DNA of 64,000 nucleotides from Gemmatimonadota bacterium (lineage in GTDB: Bacteria > Gemmatimonadota > Gemmatimonadetes > Gemmatimonadales > Gemmatimonadaceae). The notes under the pieces were generated by a model. It had not been told where the DNA came from. It made no database searches and worked only from the letters and a program-made list of their open reading frames with translations. The number at the start of each line of letters is the position of its first letter. The stretch's first letter is position 1. Made by a program: the position numbers and the translations under genes. Of this stretch, positions 25,249 to 33,693 are shown in pieces. The DNA is taken from assembly GCA_021324775.1 (NCBI GenBank), contig JAJPIM010000044.1, forward strand, positions 112,871 through 176,870, in the 5' to 3' direction.

Positions 25249-26109
25249 TCACATGGCAGCCTTCGCGGCGAGCACCTGGACCACGGCGATGTTCTGAAGC
25301 AGATCCGGCGGAAGGCCGTGCCGCTGCTGAAGGTACGCAGGGCTGTTGTACGACACGGACACTCTGCCCGCCGCATCCTGGGCCACCAGCACCTTGAGCG
25401 GCAGATCGATCGCAATGCTGGGAGCCGCCAGCATGAGCGGTGTCCCGGCCTTCGGACTGCCGAAGATCAGCAGCTTGGTCGGCGGCATCGAGAGACCCGC
25501 CTTCGCGGCCTCCCCACTGTGGTCCACGAGCGCAAACAGGGTCACGCCCTTTGCCTGCAACAGACCCGTGAGCCGCGCCACTGTCTCATCGACCGAATGG
25601 TTGCTCGGAATGCTGGCGATGCCGTTGCTCGCAGCGACGACCCCGGTCGTTGCACCTGTTGTCGGAGCGCCTGCCATGGATGTCTCCGTCGTCTCGTGTA
25701 GCCGGATGTTGGTGGGAGTGCGAAATGATATGAGATAGATCGCCATCGCGATGCCCACGAGCGCCAGGAACACCGCCACGCCGGCGGCCAGCGTGGACGA
25801 TCGGATGGCCGGCATGGACCCCTGATCCAGCTCGCGCACCAGCCGGGCGTGCTGCCACCCTGAACCGAGCGTGACCACCACGCCCGCCGCAATGAGCGCG
25901 ACGCCGAACCAGAGCGAGAGCCCGTTTGGCGACCCCACCGCCGGCCCGTGCTCCACGACCTGCAGCTCGCGGATGAAAAGACCAAAGCGGGCGACTACGA
26001 ACCCAAATCCCATCAGCGCGAGCCCGGTCCGGATCCACGCCAGCAAGGTACGTTCGGCCGCGAGGTAGTCGCTCAGCGACCCGCGAGTCGTTGCCACCGG
26101 ACGATCCAT
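25249..26109 (-). CDS. DUF202 (YidH)-DUF302 fusion membrane protein
   Basis: A 286-residue protein. Residues 12-130 are a DUF202 domain with three membrane helices (DYLAAERTLLAWIRTGLALM, LWFGVALIAAGVVVTLGSG, AAGVAVFLALVGIAMAIYLI). After a linker of about 40 residues, residues 160-280 form a DUF302 domain (SVDETVARLTGLLQAKGVTL, VDHSGEAAKAGLSMPPTKLL, GSPKAGTPLM). Both are of unknown biochemical role; they usually occur as separate genes. ATG 26109 follows GAGGGGG. It lies 40 bases downstream of the gamma-glutamyltransferase gene on the same strand. Confidence 0.85.
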   Translation of the reverse strand: MDRPVATTRGSLSDYLAAERTLLAWIRTGLALMGFGFVVARFGLFIRELQVVEHGPAVGSPNGLSLWFGVALIAAGVVVTLGSGWQHARLVRELDQGSMPAIRSSTLAAGVAVFLALVGIAMAIYLISFRTPTNIRLHETTETSMAGAPTTGATTGVVAASNGIASIPSNHSVDETVARLTGLLQAKGVTLFALVDHSGEAAKAGLSMPPTKLLIFGSPKAGTPLMLAAPSIAIDLPLKVLVAQDAAGRVSVSYNSPAYLQQRHGLPPDLLQNIAVVQVLAAKAAM

Positions 26110-26149
26110 CGGATGCCCCCTCGTGATTCCGGGACTCGGTACCCCTCGC

Positions 26150-27931
26150 TCAGTACCCCTCGGCACTCCCGTGCACGCGCGGATCGGCCATGCCCGCGAT
26201 GCCCGTACTCGTGCGCATGATCGACGCACCGATCCCGATCGCGCCGAACGACGGCCCGACAGCCTGGCCCATCGCGCGGAGCGCGCCGACGACCGAGTCG
26301 CCCAACCCGTTCCGTTCGAAGATCAGCGTATCGGGGAGATGCTGGTGGTGCACGCGCGGCGCGCTCACCGCCGCGTTGATCGGCATCCCGAAGTCCGTCA
26401 CGTTCGAGAGTACCTGGAAAACCGCGGTGATGATGTGGCCACCGCCGCTCGCGCCGGTCACGAGCATCGGCTTCCCGTCATGCCCCAATACGATCGTCGG
26501 GGTCATCGAGGAGAGCATCCGCTTGCCGGGCGCGATCGCGTTCGCGTCGCCCATGACCAGCCCCTCGCTGTTTGCTGTCCCGGGCTTGGCGGTGAAGTCG
26601 TCCATCTCGTTGTTGAGCAGAAACCCAGCGCCGGCTACTGTGGACGCCGATCCGAACCCGGAGTTGATCGTCGTCGTGAGTGCGACGGCATTGCCCTGGC
26701 CATCGACGACTGAGAAATGCGTCGTGTGCTTCCCTTCCGGGGGTGCTCCCGTCGGAAACGAGATTGCCGCCGATGGTGTCGCGCTGGCCGGCCGGATGCT
26801 CGCCGCGAGGCTGTCCGCGAACTCTGGCGACAGCAGCCGCTCCGACGGGATGCTGACGTACCCGGGATCGCCCAGGAAATGGTTCCGCACGGCGAAACCC
26901 CGCCGCATCGCCTCCGTGAGAAGATGCAGCTCGGCAGCCGAGTGCCACCCAAGAGAGTCCAGATGCCGGCTCGCGAGCATATGGGCCATGAGCGCGATGG
27001 TCATACCGCCGGAGGAAGGCGGCGGCATCGAGATGACGTGGTAACCGCGATAGTCGAACGTGACCGGCGTCCGCCACTTCGCCTGATAGGACTCGAGATC
27101 CGCGAGTGAGATGATGCCGTGCCCGCGACGCATCTCCGCCGTGATCGCCTGCGCCGTGGGCCCCGCATAGAAGCCCGACGGTCCTCTGGCCGCGATCCGC
27201 CGAAGCACCGCCGCGAGTTGCGGGTTGCGCCAGCGAGCACCGGGGCGGAGTGGATGGCCGCCCGGGAGGAAGAGCGCAGTGCTCGCGGGAAACTTCGACA
27301 AGCGCGCACTGTCGTAATACGTCGCGTTGGCGAAATCCGAGTCCGCAACGAACCCGCTGTCGGCGAGCAGAATCGCCGGCGCCAGTAACTCGGCCCACGG
27401 CCGCGACCCGAACCGCCGGTGCGCTTCCCAGAGCCCGGCGACCGACCCCGGCACCCCCGCGGCGAGATCGCCGGTCAGCGACCGGTCGTCAGGCTTTCCA
27501 TCGGGACCGATGTACATGTCGCGCTTGGCCGCACCCGGCGCCCGCTCGCGGAAGTCGAGCGCGACCGGCGCGCTGTCCGCCATCTTCGCCACCATGAATC
27601 CGCCGCCGCCAATATTCCCGGCCTCCGGAAAAACGACGGAGAGCGCAAATGCCGTTGCCACCGCTGCGTCGATTGCATTCCCCCCTTTCCGCAGCACCTC
27701 GGCTCCCACGTGCGTCGCGAGCGGCGCGTCCGTGGCCACCATCCCGTGCGTGGCGATCACCGCCGGTGCGTCGATCGGGTGAGGCCACATGCCGGGAATC
27801 GCATCCGTGAATGCCTCCAGCGGCGACCGCGTCGCGGCCGCACGATCGGCTGACGATCCCGATTGGCAGCCCATGGCGATGGCCGCCGTCAGTACCAGAA
27901 GGGGCAGGTGGGCGCTCGGCCGTTCAACCAT
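26150..27931 (-). CDS. ggt: Gamma-glutamyltransferase (glutathione hydrolase type), lipoprotein
   Basis: A 593-residue Ntn-hydrolase that cleaves and transfers gamma-glutamyl groups. A lipobox (AIAMGC) places it in the envelope. The large subunit starts ATHGMVATDAPLATHVGAEV; the autoprocessing nucleophile is Thr403 in KHTTHFSVVDGQGN, and the small subunit holds SSMTPTIVL and GASGGGHIITAV. All key blocks are intact. Paired ATGs at 27934 and 27931; the second has the better GGAG spacing. Upstream in-frame open sequence crosses the divergent PCYCGC gene and is not part of it. Confidence 0.92.
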   Translation of the reverse strand: MVERPSAHLPLLVLTAAIAMGCQSGSSADRAAATRSPLEAFTDAIPGMWPHPIDAPAVIATHGMVATDAPLATHVGAEVLRKGGNAIDAAVATAFALSVVFPEAGNIGGGGFMVAKMADSAPVALDFRERAPGAAKRDMYIGPDGKPDDRSLTGDLAAGVPGSVAGLWEAHRRFGSRPWAELLAPAILLADSGFVADSDFANATYYDSARLSKFPASTALFLPGGHPLRPGARWRNPQLAAVLRRIAARGPSGFYAGPTAQAITAEMRRGHGIISLADLESYQAKWRTPVTFDYRGYHVISMPPPSSGGMTIALMAHMLASRHLDSLGWHSAAELHLLTEAMRRGFAVRNHFLGDPGYVSIPSERLLSPEFADSLAASIRPASATPSAAISFPTGAPPEGKHTTHFSVVDGQGNAVALTTTINSGFGSASTVAGAGFLLNNEMDDFTAKPGTANSEGLVMGDANAIAPGKRMLSSMTPTIVLGHDGKPMLVTGASGGGHIITAVFQVLSNVTDFGMPINAAVSAPRVHHQHLPDTLIFERNGLGDSVVGALRAMGQAVGPSFGAIGIGASIMRTSTGIAGMADPRVHGSAEGY

Positions 27932-28090
27932 CATCAACTCCGAAGTCGGGGGGTCCGCCGTGGAAGCTGATTTCTTGCGGGGCCCTGCGCTAGCCATCCT
28001 GCGCTCCGCGTTCACGACTACTTCCAGTTGCCGTGGCCCGTGGTGGGGCGCACATTTCGGGACACGGATCGCATCCTCCGGAGGCGCACC

Positions 28091-28534
28091 ATGCCGCACG
28101 TGTTGCTGTCGCGCCGGGCTTTCGTGGCTAGTGGTCTCGCCGCCGCGATCGGCGCCATGTTGGGCGCAACCCGATTCCGGCGTCCGGCCTGCGATCACGG
28201 CGCGGGCCGCTCCGATCACGGTCCGCACCCCACGCCCCGCCCTGGCATCGACGCATCGCACGTGCTCAAGGCCGAGCAATTGAAGGACGCCGCCTTGGCC
28301 ATCCCCGCGTTCGATGAGGTGCGCCAGATCCCCGAGATCATCGACGGGATCCGGTGCCACTGTGGATGCGCCACGGATAAGAAACGATACTCGCTCCTGA
28401 GTTGCTACGAGGGAGACGGGATGGCCAAGGACTGCCACATCTGCCAGGGCCAGGCACGGATGGCATTCCGTCTCCACCAAGCGGGCAAGTCGTTGGCCGA
28501 GATCCGAGAGGCGATCGACGCGAAATACGATTGA
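28091..28534 (+). CDS. PCYCGC-type Cys-rich exported protein
   Basis: A 147-residue protein with a Tat-like leader (SRRAFVASGLAAAIGAML). The C-terminal half holds IRCHCGCATDKKRYSLLSCY and MAKDCHICQGQARMAF, the Cys pattern of the PCYCGC family, which may bind metal. A conserved His/Pro-rich linker separates leader and core. GGAGG is 7 bases before the ATG. Divergent from gamma-glutamyltransferase. Confidence 0.82.
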   Translation: MPHVLLSRRAFVASGLAAAIGAMLGATRFRRPACDHGAGRSDHGPHPTPRPGIDASHVLKAEQLKDAALAIPAFDEVRQIPEIIDGIRCHCGCATDKKRYSLLSCYEGDGMAKDCHICQGQARMAFRLHQAGKSLAEIREAIDAKYD

Positions 28535-28601
28535 GAGGCGAGCGAAGTGAAATTGAGAGGCGAGCGACGTGAAATACGATTGAGATCCGCTTGAAATCGG
28601 C

Positions 28602-28686
28602 CGCGCGACCAACTGTCCCTGGTAGGGGCCGGTCGCGACCGGCCCAGTAAAATCGTGGCTGCCGTCCCACCGAATCCGGTGGCCCA
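28602..28686. repeat. Dispersed repeat R2, copy 1
   Basis: GCGACCAACTGTCCCTGGTA, then the perfect palindrome GGGCCGGTCGCGACCGGCCC, then CAGTAAAATCGTGGCTGCCG and a GGTGGCCCAC end. Further copies lie in 29.7-30.2 kb. Confidence 0.88.
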
Positions 28687-28716
28687 CGCACCCGGAGCAG
28701 GAACTCGTAGTTCGGT

Positions 28717-28795
28717 TTTTTTCTACTTTCTACTCTCTGCTTTTCTACTCTCTGCTTTTCTACTCTCTGCTTTTCTACTCTCTGCTTTCTGCCCT
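28717..28795. repeat. 15-bp pyrimidine tandem repeat (TACTCTCTGCTTTTC)
   Basis: Four units of TACTCTCTGCTTTTC preceded by a TACTTTC unit lie immediately upstream of the DUF2911 gene, ending 14 bases before its ATG. Confidence 0.88.
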
Positions 28796-28808
28796 GACGT
28801 CCGCTCCC

Positions 28809-29741
28809 ATGCGAACCGCGAACTTCGCTTTCGCGCTGACTGCCGCACTAGCGATCGCATTGACCGGAGCCTCCACGCGCGCCGGAGCACAAACGCTCAA
28901 CGCGAGCGAGCCGGCGACTGTGTCACAGGTCGTCGATGGCACCAAGGTCACTGTCGAGTACTCGCGACCCAGGGCACGCGGGCGTACGGGCCTGTTCGGC
29001 TCCGAAGTGACGTTCGGCCATGTGTGGACGCCGGGTGCGAATCAGTCGACGACGCTCGCGGTGAGTAAGGACGTCTCGATCAACGGGCATCCCGTGGCGA
29101 AGGGCAAGTATTCGGTCTGGATGGTCGTCGCGCCGGGTGATTGGGAGTTGGTGCTCGACCATGACACCACTCTGTACCACACGAATGGTCCGAGCCGCCG
29201 CCCCGGCCAAGTACGCTTCATGATTCCGAAAGAGCACCACCCTTTCACGGAAGTCCTGACCTGGTCGTTCCCGGTGGTGGGCACCAGCGGCATGGTACTC
29301 ACGATGCAGTGGGACACCGTATCCGTGCCGCTCGCAATCAAGGTGACGCCGACCTTCACGACCGCTGTGCCGCCGGAGGCCGCCCAGCGCGTCGTCGGGA
29401 CGTACCATTGGCATGACGCGCCCAGCGCCTCCGGAAATGGCGCGGCGCCGCCCGGTGATTCCGCCAGTCGCCATGCGTCGGCATTTACCGTCCGCTACAC
29501 CGGACGGGAGCTGCACGCCACGCTCGATCCTCCGCTCTTCGGCGATCCCGCCTACGGCGAATACATATTGATCCGGAAGGCGGGCGATTTGTATAGTCTC
29601 GGACGGGTCGACCGCGGAGAGCTCATCGAGGTCATCGACTATGCCACGCTGCAGTTCTCACCGGCGAACGGCCGGCCGAAGTCGTTCGAGGTCCGCGGAA
29701 CGGACGACGCCCTCTGGGCGAACGGAGCGATCGCGCCCTGA
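28809..29741 (+). CDS. DUF2911 secreted protein
   Basis: A 310-residue exported protein: signal peptide (FALTAALAIALTGASTRAGA), then the DUF2911 core, VTVEYSRPRARGRTGLFG, VWTPGANQSTTLAVSKDVSI, GKYSVWMVVAPGDWELVLD and LTWSFPVVGTSGMVLTMQWD. The last 110 residues (YTGRELHATLDPPLF, YSLGRVDRGELIEVI) form an extra beta-rich domain. The family is common in Bacteroidota and Gemmatimonadota and has no known function. The ribosome site is unclear because of the adjacent pyrimidine tract. Confidence 0.85.
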   Translation: MRTANFAFALTAALAIALTGASTRAGAQTLNASEPATVSQVVDGTKVTVEYSRPRARGRTGLFGSEVTFGHVWTPGANQSTTLAVSKDVSINGHPVAKGKYSVWMVVAPGDWELVLDHDTTLYHTNGPSRRPGQVRFMIPKEHHPFTEVLTWSFPVVGTSGMVLTMQWDTVSVPLAIKVTPTFTTAVPPEAAQRVVGTYHWHDAPSASGNGAAPPGDSASRHASAFTVRYTGRELHATLDPPLFGDPAYGEYILIRKAGDLYSLGRVDRGELIEVIDYATLQFSPANGRPKSFEVRGTDDALWANGAIAP

Positions 29742-29745
29742 CGCC

Positions 29746-30222
29746 CAGTAATACCGTGGTTGCCGTCCCACCGAAGCCGCTGGCCCACGCGCGACCGACT
29801 GACCTTGGTAGGGGCCGGTCGCGACCGGCCCAGTAATACCGTGGTTGCCGTTCCGCCCAGGCCAGTGGCCTACGCAGCGGGGGCCGTTCGGGAACCGTAG
29901 GTCGCCCTGTCGGGCAACGGCCCACACCCCACTAGCCCGCAACCCCGGTCTCGAGGCCCCGCGACCGACTGTCCCTGGCAAGGGCCGGTCGCGACCGGCC
30001 CAGTAATACCGTGGTTGCCGTCCCACCCAGGCCAGTGGCCTCCGCAGCGGGGGCCGTTCGAGAACCGTAGGTCGCCCTGTCGGGCAACGGCCCACACCTC
30101 CACTGGCCCGCAGCCCGGTCTCAAGGCCCCACGACCATCTGTCCCCAGCCGCACGACCGACTGTCCCTGGTAGGGGCCGGTCGCGACCGGCCCAGTAATA
30201 CCGTGGTTGCCGTCCCACGCCA
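29746..30222. repeat. R2/R1 repeat array
   Basis: Four R2 copies (partial at 29746; full near 29790, 29960 and 30150) alternate with two R1 copies (29876-29930 and 30045-30098). Each full R2 has the GGGCCGGTCGCGACCGGCCC palindrome followed by CAGTAATACCGTGGTTGCCG. In the two composites R2 runs directly into R1 (GTGGCCTACGCAGCGGGGGC), giving a unit of about 170 bases. The array fills the gap between DUF2911 and the Tat protein, and its long open frames are artefacts of the repeat. Confidence 0.9.
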
Positions 30223-30380
30223 GCCGCCCGCACCGCCAGAAACGCTGCCATTCAGCGGTCTATTCGCGGCCGGCGCCCCGCGCCATTATTCGCACGACGC
30301 GCCCGAGATTGCTGAGCACAATCCGCGCGGTCGCGCCTCACGTTCTGATCACCCAATTCGAATGCAGGTCTGTGCCCACC

Positions 30381-31181
30381 ATGACCTCTGATCCACGCGA
30401 ACGCAGCGAGCTCGCCACGCCGGACGACGCATCGGCCCCGGCCCCGACCCAACGCCGCCGCTTCTTAGGCCAGTTAGTCGGCGGCGCCGCCGCCATCGCG
30501 GCGGGCGCGTGCACGAGAGCGGTCCCGGCACAGGCAGTCGCGCCAGCCCAGGCCTCGGCCGCCGACTCGGCGAACCACCTCGCGGGTGCCGCCCCGGCGA
30601 CTGCCGCCCACCATTCGTGGGACCTCTCGTGGACCACCCGCGTCGCGAGTGCGGGCACCCACAAACAGGTCTTCGACTCGCCGGAGATCGCCGAAGGCAC
30701 GGCGCTGCACCAGGCGCGCATGTTCTTTGTCAACTACAAGGAGATCTACAACTCGGCCGACGCCGACCTGGCTGCCGTAATCGTGGTCCGCCACGTCGCG
30801 ATCCCCATGGTGCTCAACGACGCCGTGTGGGCCCACTACCCGTTCCTGGGTAAGAAGGTCACGAAGCTCAAAGACCCCACGACAAATGAATGGGCGCTCC
30901 GCAATCCGTTCCTCAACGCGAAGAAGGACGACAAGTACGCGCTCATCTGGCCGGATGCGGGCCTCGACACGCTGATCGGACGCGGCACGATCGTCCTCGC
31001 CTGCAACCTCGCACTCACCGGCTTCGCAGGCCGCATCGCCGCGAAGACACATCAGGCCGACGACGTCGTGACGAAGGAGCTGACCGACGGCCTCGTTCCC
31101 GGCGTCATGCTCGTGCCGTCAGGAATATTCGGCGTGATTCGAGCCGAGCAGGCCGGCTGCGCGTACATCCGCGCGACCTAG
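30381..31181 (+). CDS. Tat-exported DsrE-like protein
   Basis: A 266-residue protein. The Tat signal is RRRFLGQLVGGAAAIAAGAC; the trailing Cys could be lipidated. After an Ala-rich linker, the second half resembles a DsrE/Tsx-like alpha/beta fold: HQARMFFVNYKEIYNSADAD, LAAVIVVRHVAIPMVLNDAV, RGTIVLACNLALTGFAGRIA and GVMLVPSGIFGVIRAEQAGC. One Cys (ACNLAL) sits where DsrE-type proteins carry the sulfur-handling Cys, but a sulfur role is only a guess. Confidence 0.7.
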   Translation: MTSDPRERSELATPDDASAPAPTQRRRFLGQLVGGAAAIAAGACTRAVPAQAVAPAQASAADSANHLAGAAPATAAHHSWDLSWTTRVASAGTHKQVFDSPEIAEGTALHQARMFFVNYKEIYNSADADLAAVIVVRHVAIPMVLNDAVWAHYPFLGKKVTKLKDPTTNEWALRNPFLNAKKDDKYALIWPDAGLDTLIGRGTIVLACNLALTGFAGRIAAKTHQADDVVTKELTDGLVPGVMLVPSGIFGVIRAEQAGCAYIRAT

Positions 31182-31303
31182 TTGGCGGCATCGGCAGATC
31201 TCACGTCTCACGCCAACGCCAACGCTCACGTTGCTGTACAACATCTGGCGCTGCCCGGCACACGCGAAGCAGCGCCAGCGAATCCGCGAAACAGTTCTGA
31301 GAT

Positions 31304-31813
31304 CTACGCGTGCGCCGCCGCCGCCTTCGAATGCTTGCCCAACGCGCCCTTGATCTTCGCCAGATGATGGTAGCTGTGCCGGACGGCGTGATCCTCGAGC
31401 ATGAATTGGCACGTGAGCGGCGCGTCCGCATTCAGTGAGAGCGGAGCAGCCGAGTCGAGTTGCGTGTCGCTGAGCGCGCGAATGGCCGCCGCAGCCGCCG
31501 CACTGTTCCGCTTGAGCAGCGCCAGCGCCTCTTCCTTCGTGATGCCGTCGAACTCCTTGGCATGGCCGGCATTCATCTTGGCAATGTCGTCCCAGCTCAC
31601 ACCCTGCACGGCCTCGCCCGCACCAAGCTTCTGCGCAAGCTGGATCTCGATCGGATACACGTTCGCCACGTGATGTACCACCACTCCGATCTTTCGGCCG
31701 TCCTTCGGAACCCGCGTCTGCCACTCGGCCGCCGATAGGCCGCCCGCGAAGGCGGCGAGTGCAGCCGCACCCGCTTCGAGACGCGCGGCAAGGGCTTCGC
31801 TACGCTTGCTCAT
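31304..31813 (-). CDS. DinB-like protein
   Basis: A 169-residue four-helix protein of the DinB/YfiT superfamily: LEAGAAALAAFAGGLSAAEW, GVVVHHVANVYPIEIQLAQK and EDHAVRHSYHHLAKIKGALG, with the three His residues that usually hold a metal. Proteins of this group act as thiol-dependent transferases or are of unknown function. GGAGATCAGCC precedes the ATG at 31813. Divergent from the PadR gene. Confidence 0.8.
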   Translation of the reverse strand: MSKRSEALAARLEAGAAALAAFAGGLSAAEWQTRVPKDGRKIGVVVHHVANVYPIEIQLAQKLGAGEAVQGVSWDDIAKMNAGHAKEFDGITKEEALALLKRNSAAAAAAIRALSDTQLDSAAPLSLNADAPLTCQFMLEDHAVRHSYHHLAKIKGALGKHSKAAAAHA

Positions 31814-32021
31814 GGCTGATCTCCACTGATCCAAAGGGTCACACGCGACACTGCGGCGAACGGAGACCTAATGTAAATGCCCCCTGCCGGGCACCACATG
31901 ACCGCCGTCCCGATTTCCTGCTCGCCCGCAGCAGAATGTCTTGATGAGCTCGCGCAGCGCACCCGGACGCCCGGCTTGCGCCCCAAATCGCCGCGCACTA
32001 TGCTGCTACCCTAAACGATTT

Positions 32022-32363
32022 ATGCCAAAGCCAAAGGACCGCCCACCCGAGCTCGTCCAAGGCACCCTCGACATGCTGGTCCTCAAGGCATTGGCCCGCA
32101 GCACGCTACACGGCTACGCCGTCGCCGACTGGATCCGCGCGACGTCGCACGATGTCCTCCGCGTCCAGGAAGGCGCGCTCTACCCCGCCCTCCACCGCCT
32201 CGAGCTCCAGGGCATGCTCACCGCCGAATGGGCCGTCAGCGACAAAGGCCGCCGGGCCAAGTTCTACTCGCTCACCCCGGCGGGCCGGACCCACCTCGCC
32301 GCAGAAGCCGAGTCCTGGCACCACCTCGCAGGCGCGATCGCGCTCGTGATGCGCACCGCGTAA
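32022..32363 (+). CDS. PadR-family repressor beside a truncated permease
   Basis: A 113-residue small PadR protein: ELVQGTLDMLVLKALARSTL, GYAVADWIRATSHDVLRVQE, GALYPALHRLELQG and RRAKFYSLTPAGRTHL. Intact in all blocks. The start of an ADOP permease follows 8 bases downstream but is broken (next entry), so this repressor has lost its normal target. No palindrome like the one at 16876 is visible upstream. Confidence 0.9.
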   Translation: MPKPKDRPPELVQGTLDMLVLKALARSTLHGYAVADWIRATSHDVLRVQEGALYPALHRLELQGMLTAEWAVSDKGRRAKFYSLTPAGRTHLAAEAESWHHLAGAIALVMRTA

Positions 32364-32371
32364 TCACGCAC

Positions 32372-32548
32372 ATGCCCGCCGGCCTCCTGCACGACCTGCT
32401 CCTCCGCCTCCGAACGCTCGCACACCGCCGGCGTCTCGATGCGGACGCCGACGATGAGTTGGCGTTCCACCTCGAGATGCGCGCTTCGCAGATCTGCCTA
32501 CTCTCCACTTTCTGTGTCGCTATTCTCTACTGTCGCCGCCACCGATGA
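32372..32548 (+). pseudogene. ADOP permease stub, truncated at a pyrimidine tract
   Basis: The open frame codes for MPAGLLHDLLLRLRTLAHRR, then DADADDELAFHLEMRASQI, the standard ADOP N-terminus, and then runs into CTACTCTCCACTTTCTGTG (32498-32530), a TACTYTC-type tract, and stops at 32548. Nothing of the remaining 750 or more residues is present. The stub's TGA overlaps the ATG of the DoxX-like gene. The break point inside the tract suggests a deletion mediated by, or later filled by, this repeat. Confidence 0.8.
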
Positions 32549-33363
32549 CCCGCATCGTCCCTGGCCCTGACATCGTGAAGCGAAGCTCGCAAGCCCCGTT
32601 GATATTCTTTGCCGCCGGAATCATTGGCCTCGGCGTCCTCGCCCTCGTGTTCGGCGATTTCGTGGAGGTGGGACAGACCGTCCCCGCGTGGATCCCCGGC
32701 CGAACGATTCTCGCCTACGCTTCGGGTGTCGTCATGGTGTTGGGCGGAATCGGCCTGCTGAGCGCACGCACCAGCGGGTTGTCCGTTCGGATCTTGCTGC
32801 CATTCCTCATCATCGGGTTTCTGGTGCAAGCCCCCACTCTGGTGGTGCCGCCCTTTGCCGAGGTCAGTTGGGAGAGCATCGGCGAGATCGCCCTGCTCGT
32901 GAGCGGAATGTGGGTTCTCTTCGCCACCCGGTCGGGGCTTGGACAGGGATCGCGGTTTGCATTCGCCATCGGTGAGAGAGGCCTCCGCATCGCCCGGATC
33001 ACGTTCGGCCTATGGCTCATCCCCATCGGTATTTCACACTTTGCCTATCTCCAGAACACGGTGAGTCTGGTCCCGGCATGGCTCCCGTTCCGAAAGGGCT
33101 GGGCCTACCTGGGAGGCGCCGGACACATCGCCGCCGGCCTTGGTGTGCTGTTCTCTGTCGTGCCACGATTGGCGGCCGCGATGGAGGCGGGAATGCTGGC
33201 GGTCTTTACGGTGCTGGTCTGGCTCCCGAGGATCGCAGCCACTCCGATGGGAGGCCGTGGCTTGTGGACGGAGTTCGTCGTGTCCTGGACGATCACTGCG
33301 GCGGCATGGGTGATGGCCGACGGTTTTGCAGCGAGCGCCCCTTCCCCGGATCATCCCGTGTAG
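32545..33363 (+). CDS. DoxX-like membrane protein
   Basis: A 272-residue integral membrane protein with about eight hydrophobic helices, e.g. LIFFAAGIIGLGVLALVFGD, LPFLIIGFLVQAPTLVVPPF and LWLIPIGISHFAYLQNTVSL. The pattern of two four-helix halves and 'GISHFAY' resembles DoxX/DoxD-like proteins. Function unknown. The ATG overlaps the stop of the truncated permease frame by 4 bases, which may be a chance product of the deletion. Confidence 0.75.
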   Translation: MTRIVPGPDIVKRSSQAPLIFFAAGIIGLGVLALVFGDFVEVGQTVPAWIPGRTILAYASGVVMVLGGIGLLSARTSGLSVRILLPFLIIGFLVQAPTLVVPPFAEVSWESIGEIALLVSGMWVLFATRSGLGQGSRFAFAIGERGLRIARITFGLWLIPIGISHFAYLQNTVSLVPAWLPFRKGWAYLGGAGHIAAGLGVLFSVVPRLAAAMEAGMLAVFTVLVWLPRIAATPMGGRGLWTEFVVSWTITAAAWVMADGFAASAPSPDHPV

Positions 33364-33653
33364 GCACCCTGTCGCCGGCAGGGTGTCTTGACTTTCGGCT
33401 TCGCTTGCCGCCGCACCAGGCTTCGATCGCCCCGCCGCGTAACGCCAGCATCGACGAGTGCGCGCACACGCGCTGCGCCGTGGCCGGAGGATCTGCGAAT
33501 GACCACGCCATATTCACGCAACAAAGCAAGCGTTGTAGCGTTTCGCCGCCACAGTAATGATTGCTTCCGCCGCTTCACTTGGAAACCGTCCAATTCGGCC
33601 AAGTGACAGACAAGCACCAGGTGCGCTTCGGCGCCTGGGAATGACGCGGTCAC
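33364..33653 (-). pseudogene. Possible IS110-type transposase relic
   Basis: This 300-base stretch has no plausible intact gene. On the reverse strand a frame reads RRNATTLALLREYGVVIRR, which resembles the IS110 transposase segment with a run of basic residues followed by 'LL.E.G.V'. The match is short, with no catalytic DEDD residues or ends visible. It may be chance. Confidence 0.25.
33365..33385. terminator. Hairpin after the DoxX-like gene
   Basis: CACCCTG-TCGCCGG-CAGGGTG forms a 7-bp stem two bases after the stop codon. A T-run is missing, so termination by this hairpin alone is uncertain. Confidence 0.45.
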
Positions 33654-33693
33654 CTGGCCAATCGCGCGTTATCCCGTCTCTCCTGACCCACAA

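Noticed and set aside
28602..30222. R2 palindrome as an ordinary terminator
   Set aside because: No T-run follows, it recurs several times in one gap and carries a conserved 40-base flank; a dispersed element fits better.
29658..30251. 197-residue reverse frame across the R2/R1 array
   Set aside because: Translation is repeated because the DNA is repeated; no start, no ribosome site.
33364..33653. Intact IS110 insertion
   Set aside because: Only about 20 residues resemble the transposase; no catalytic residues or ends. Kept as a low-confidence relic only.
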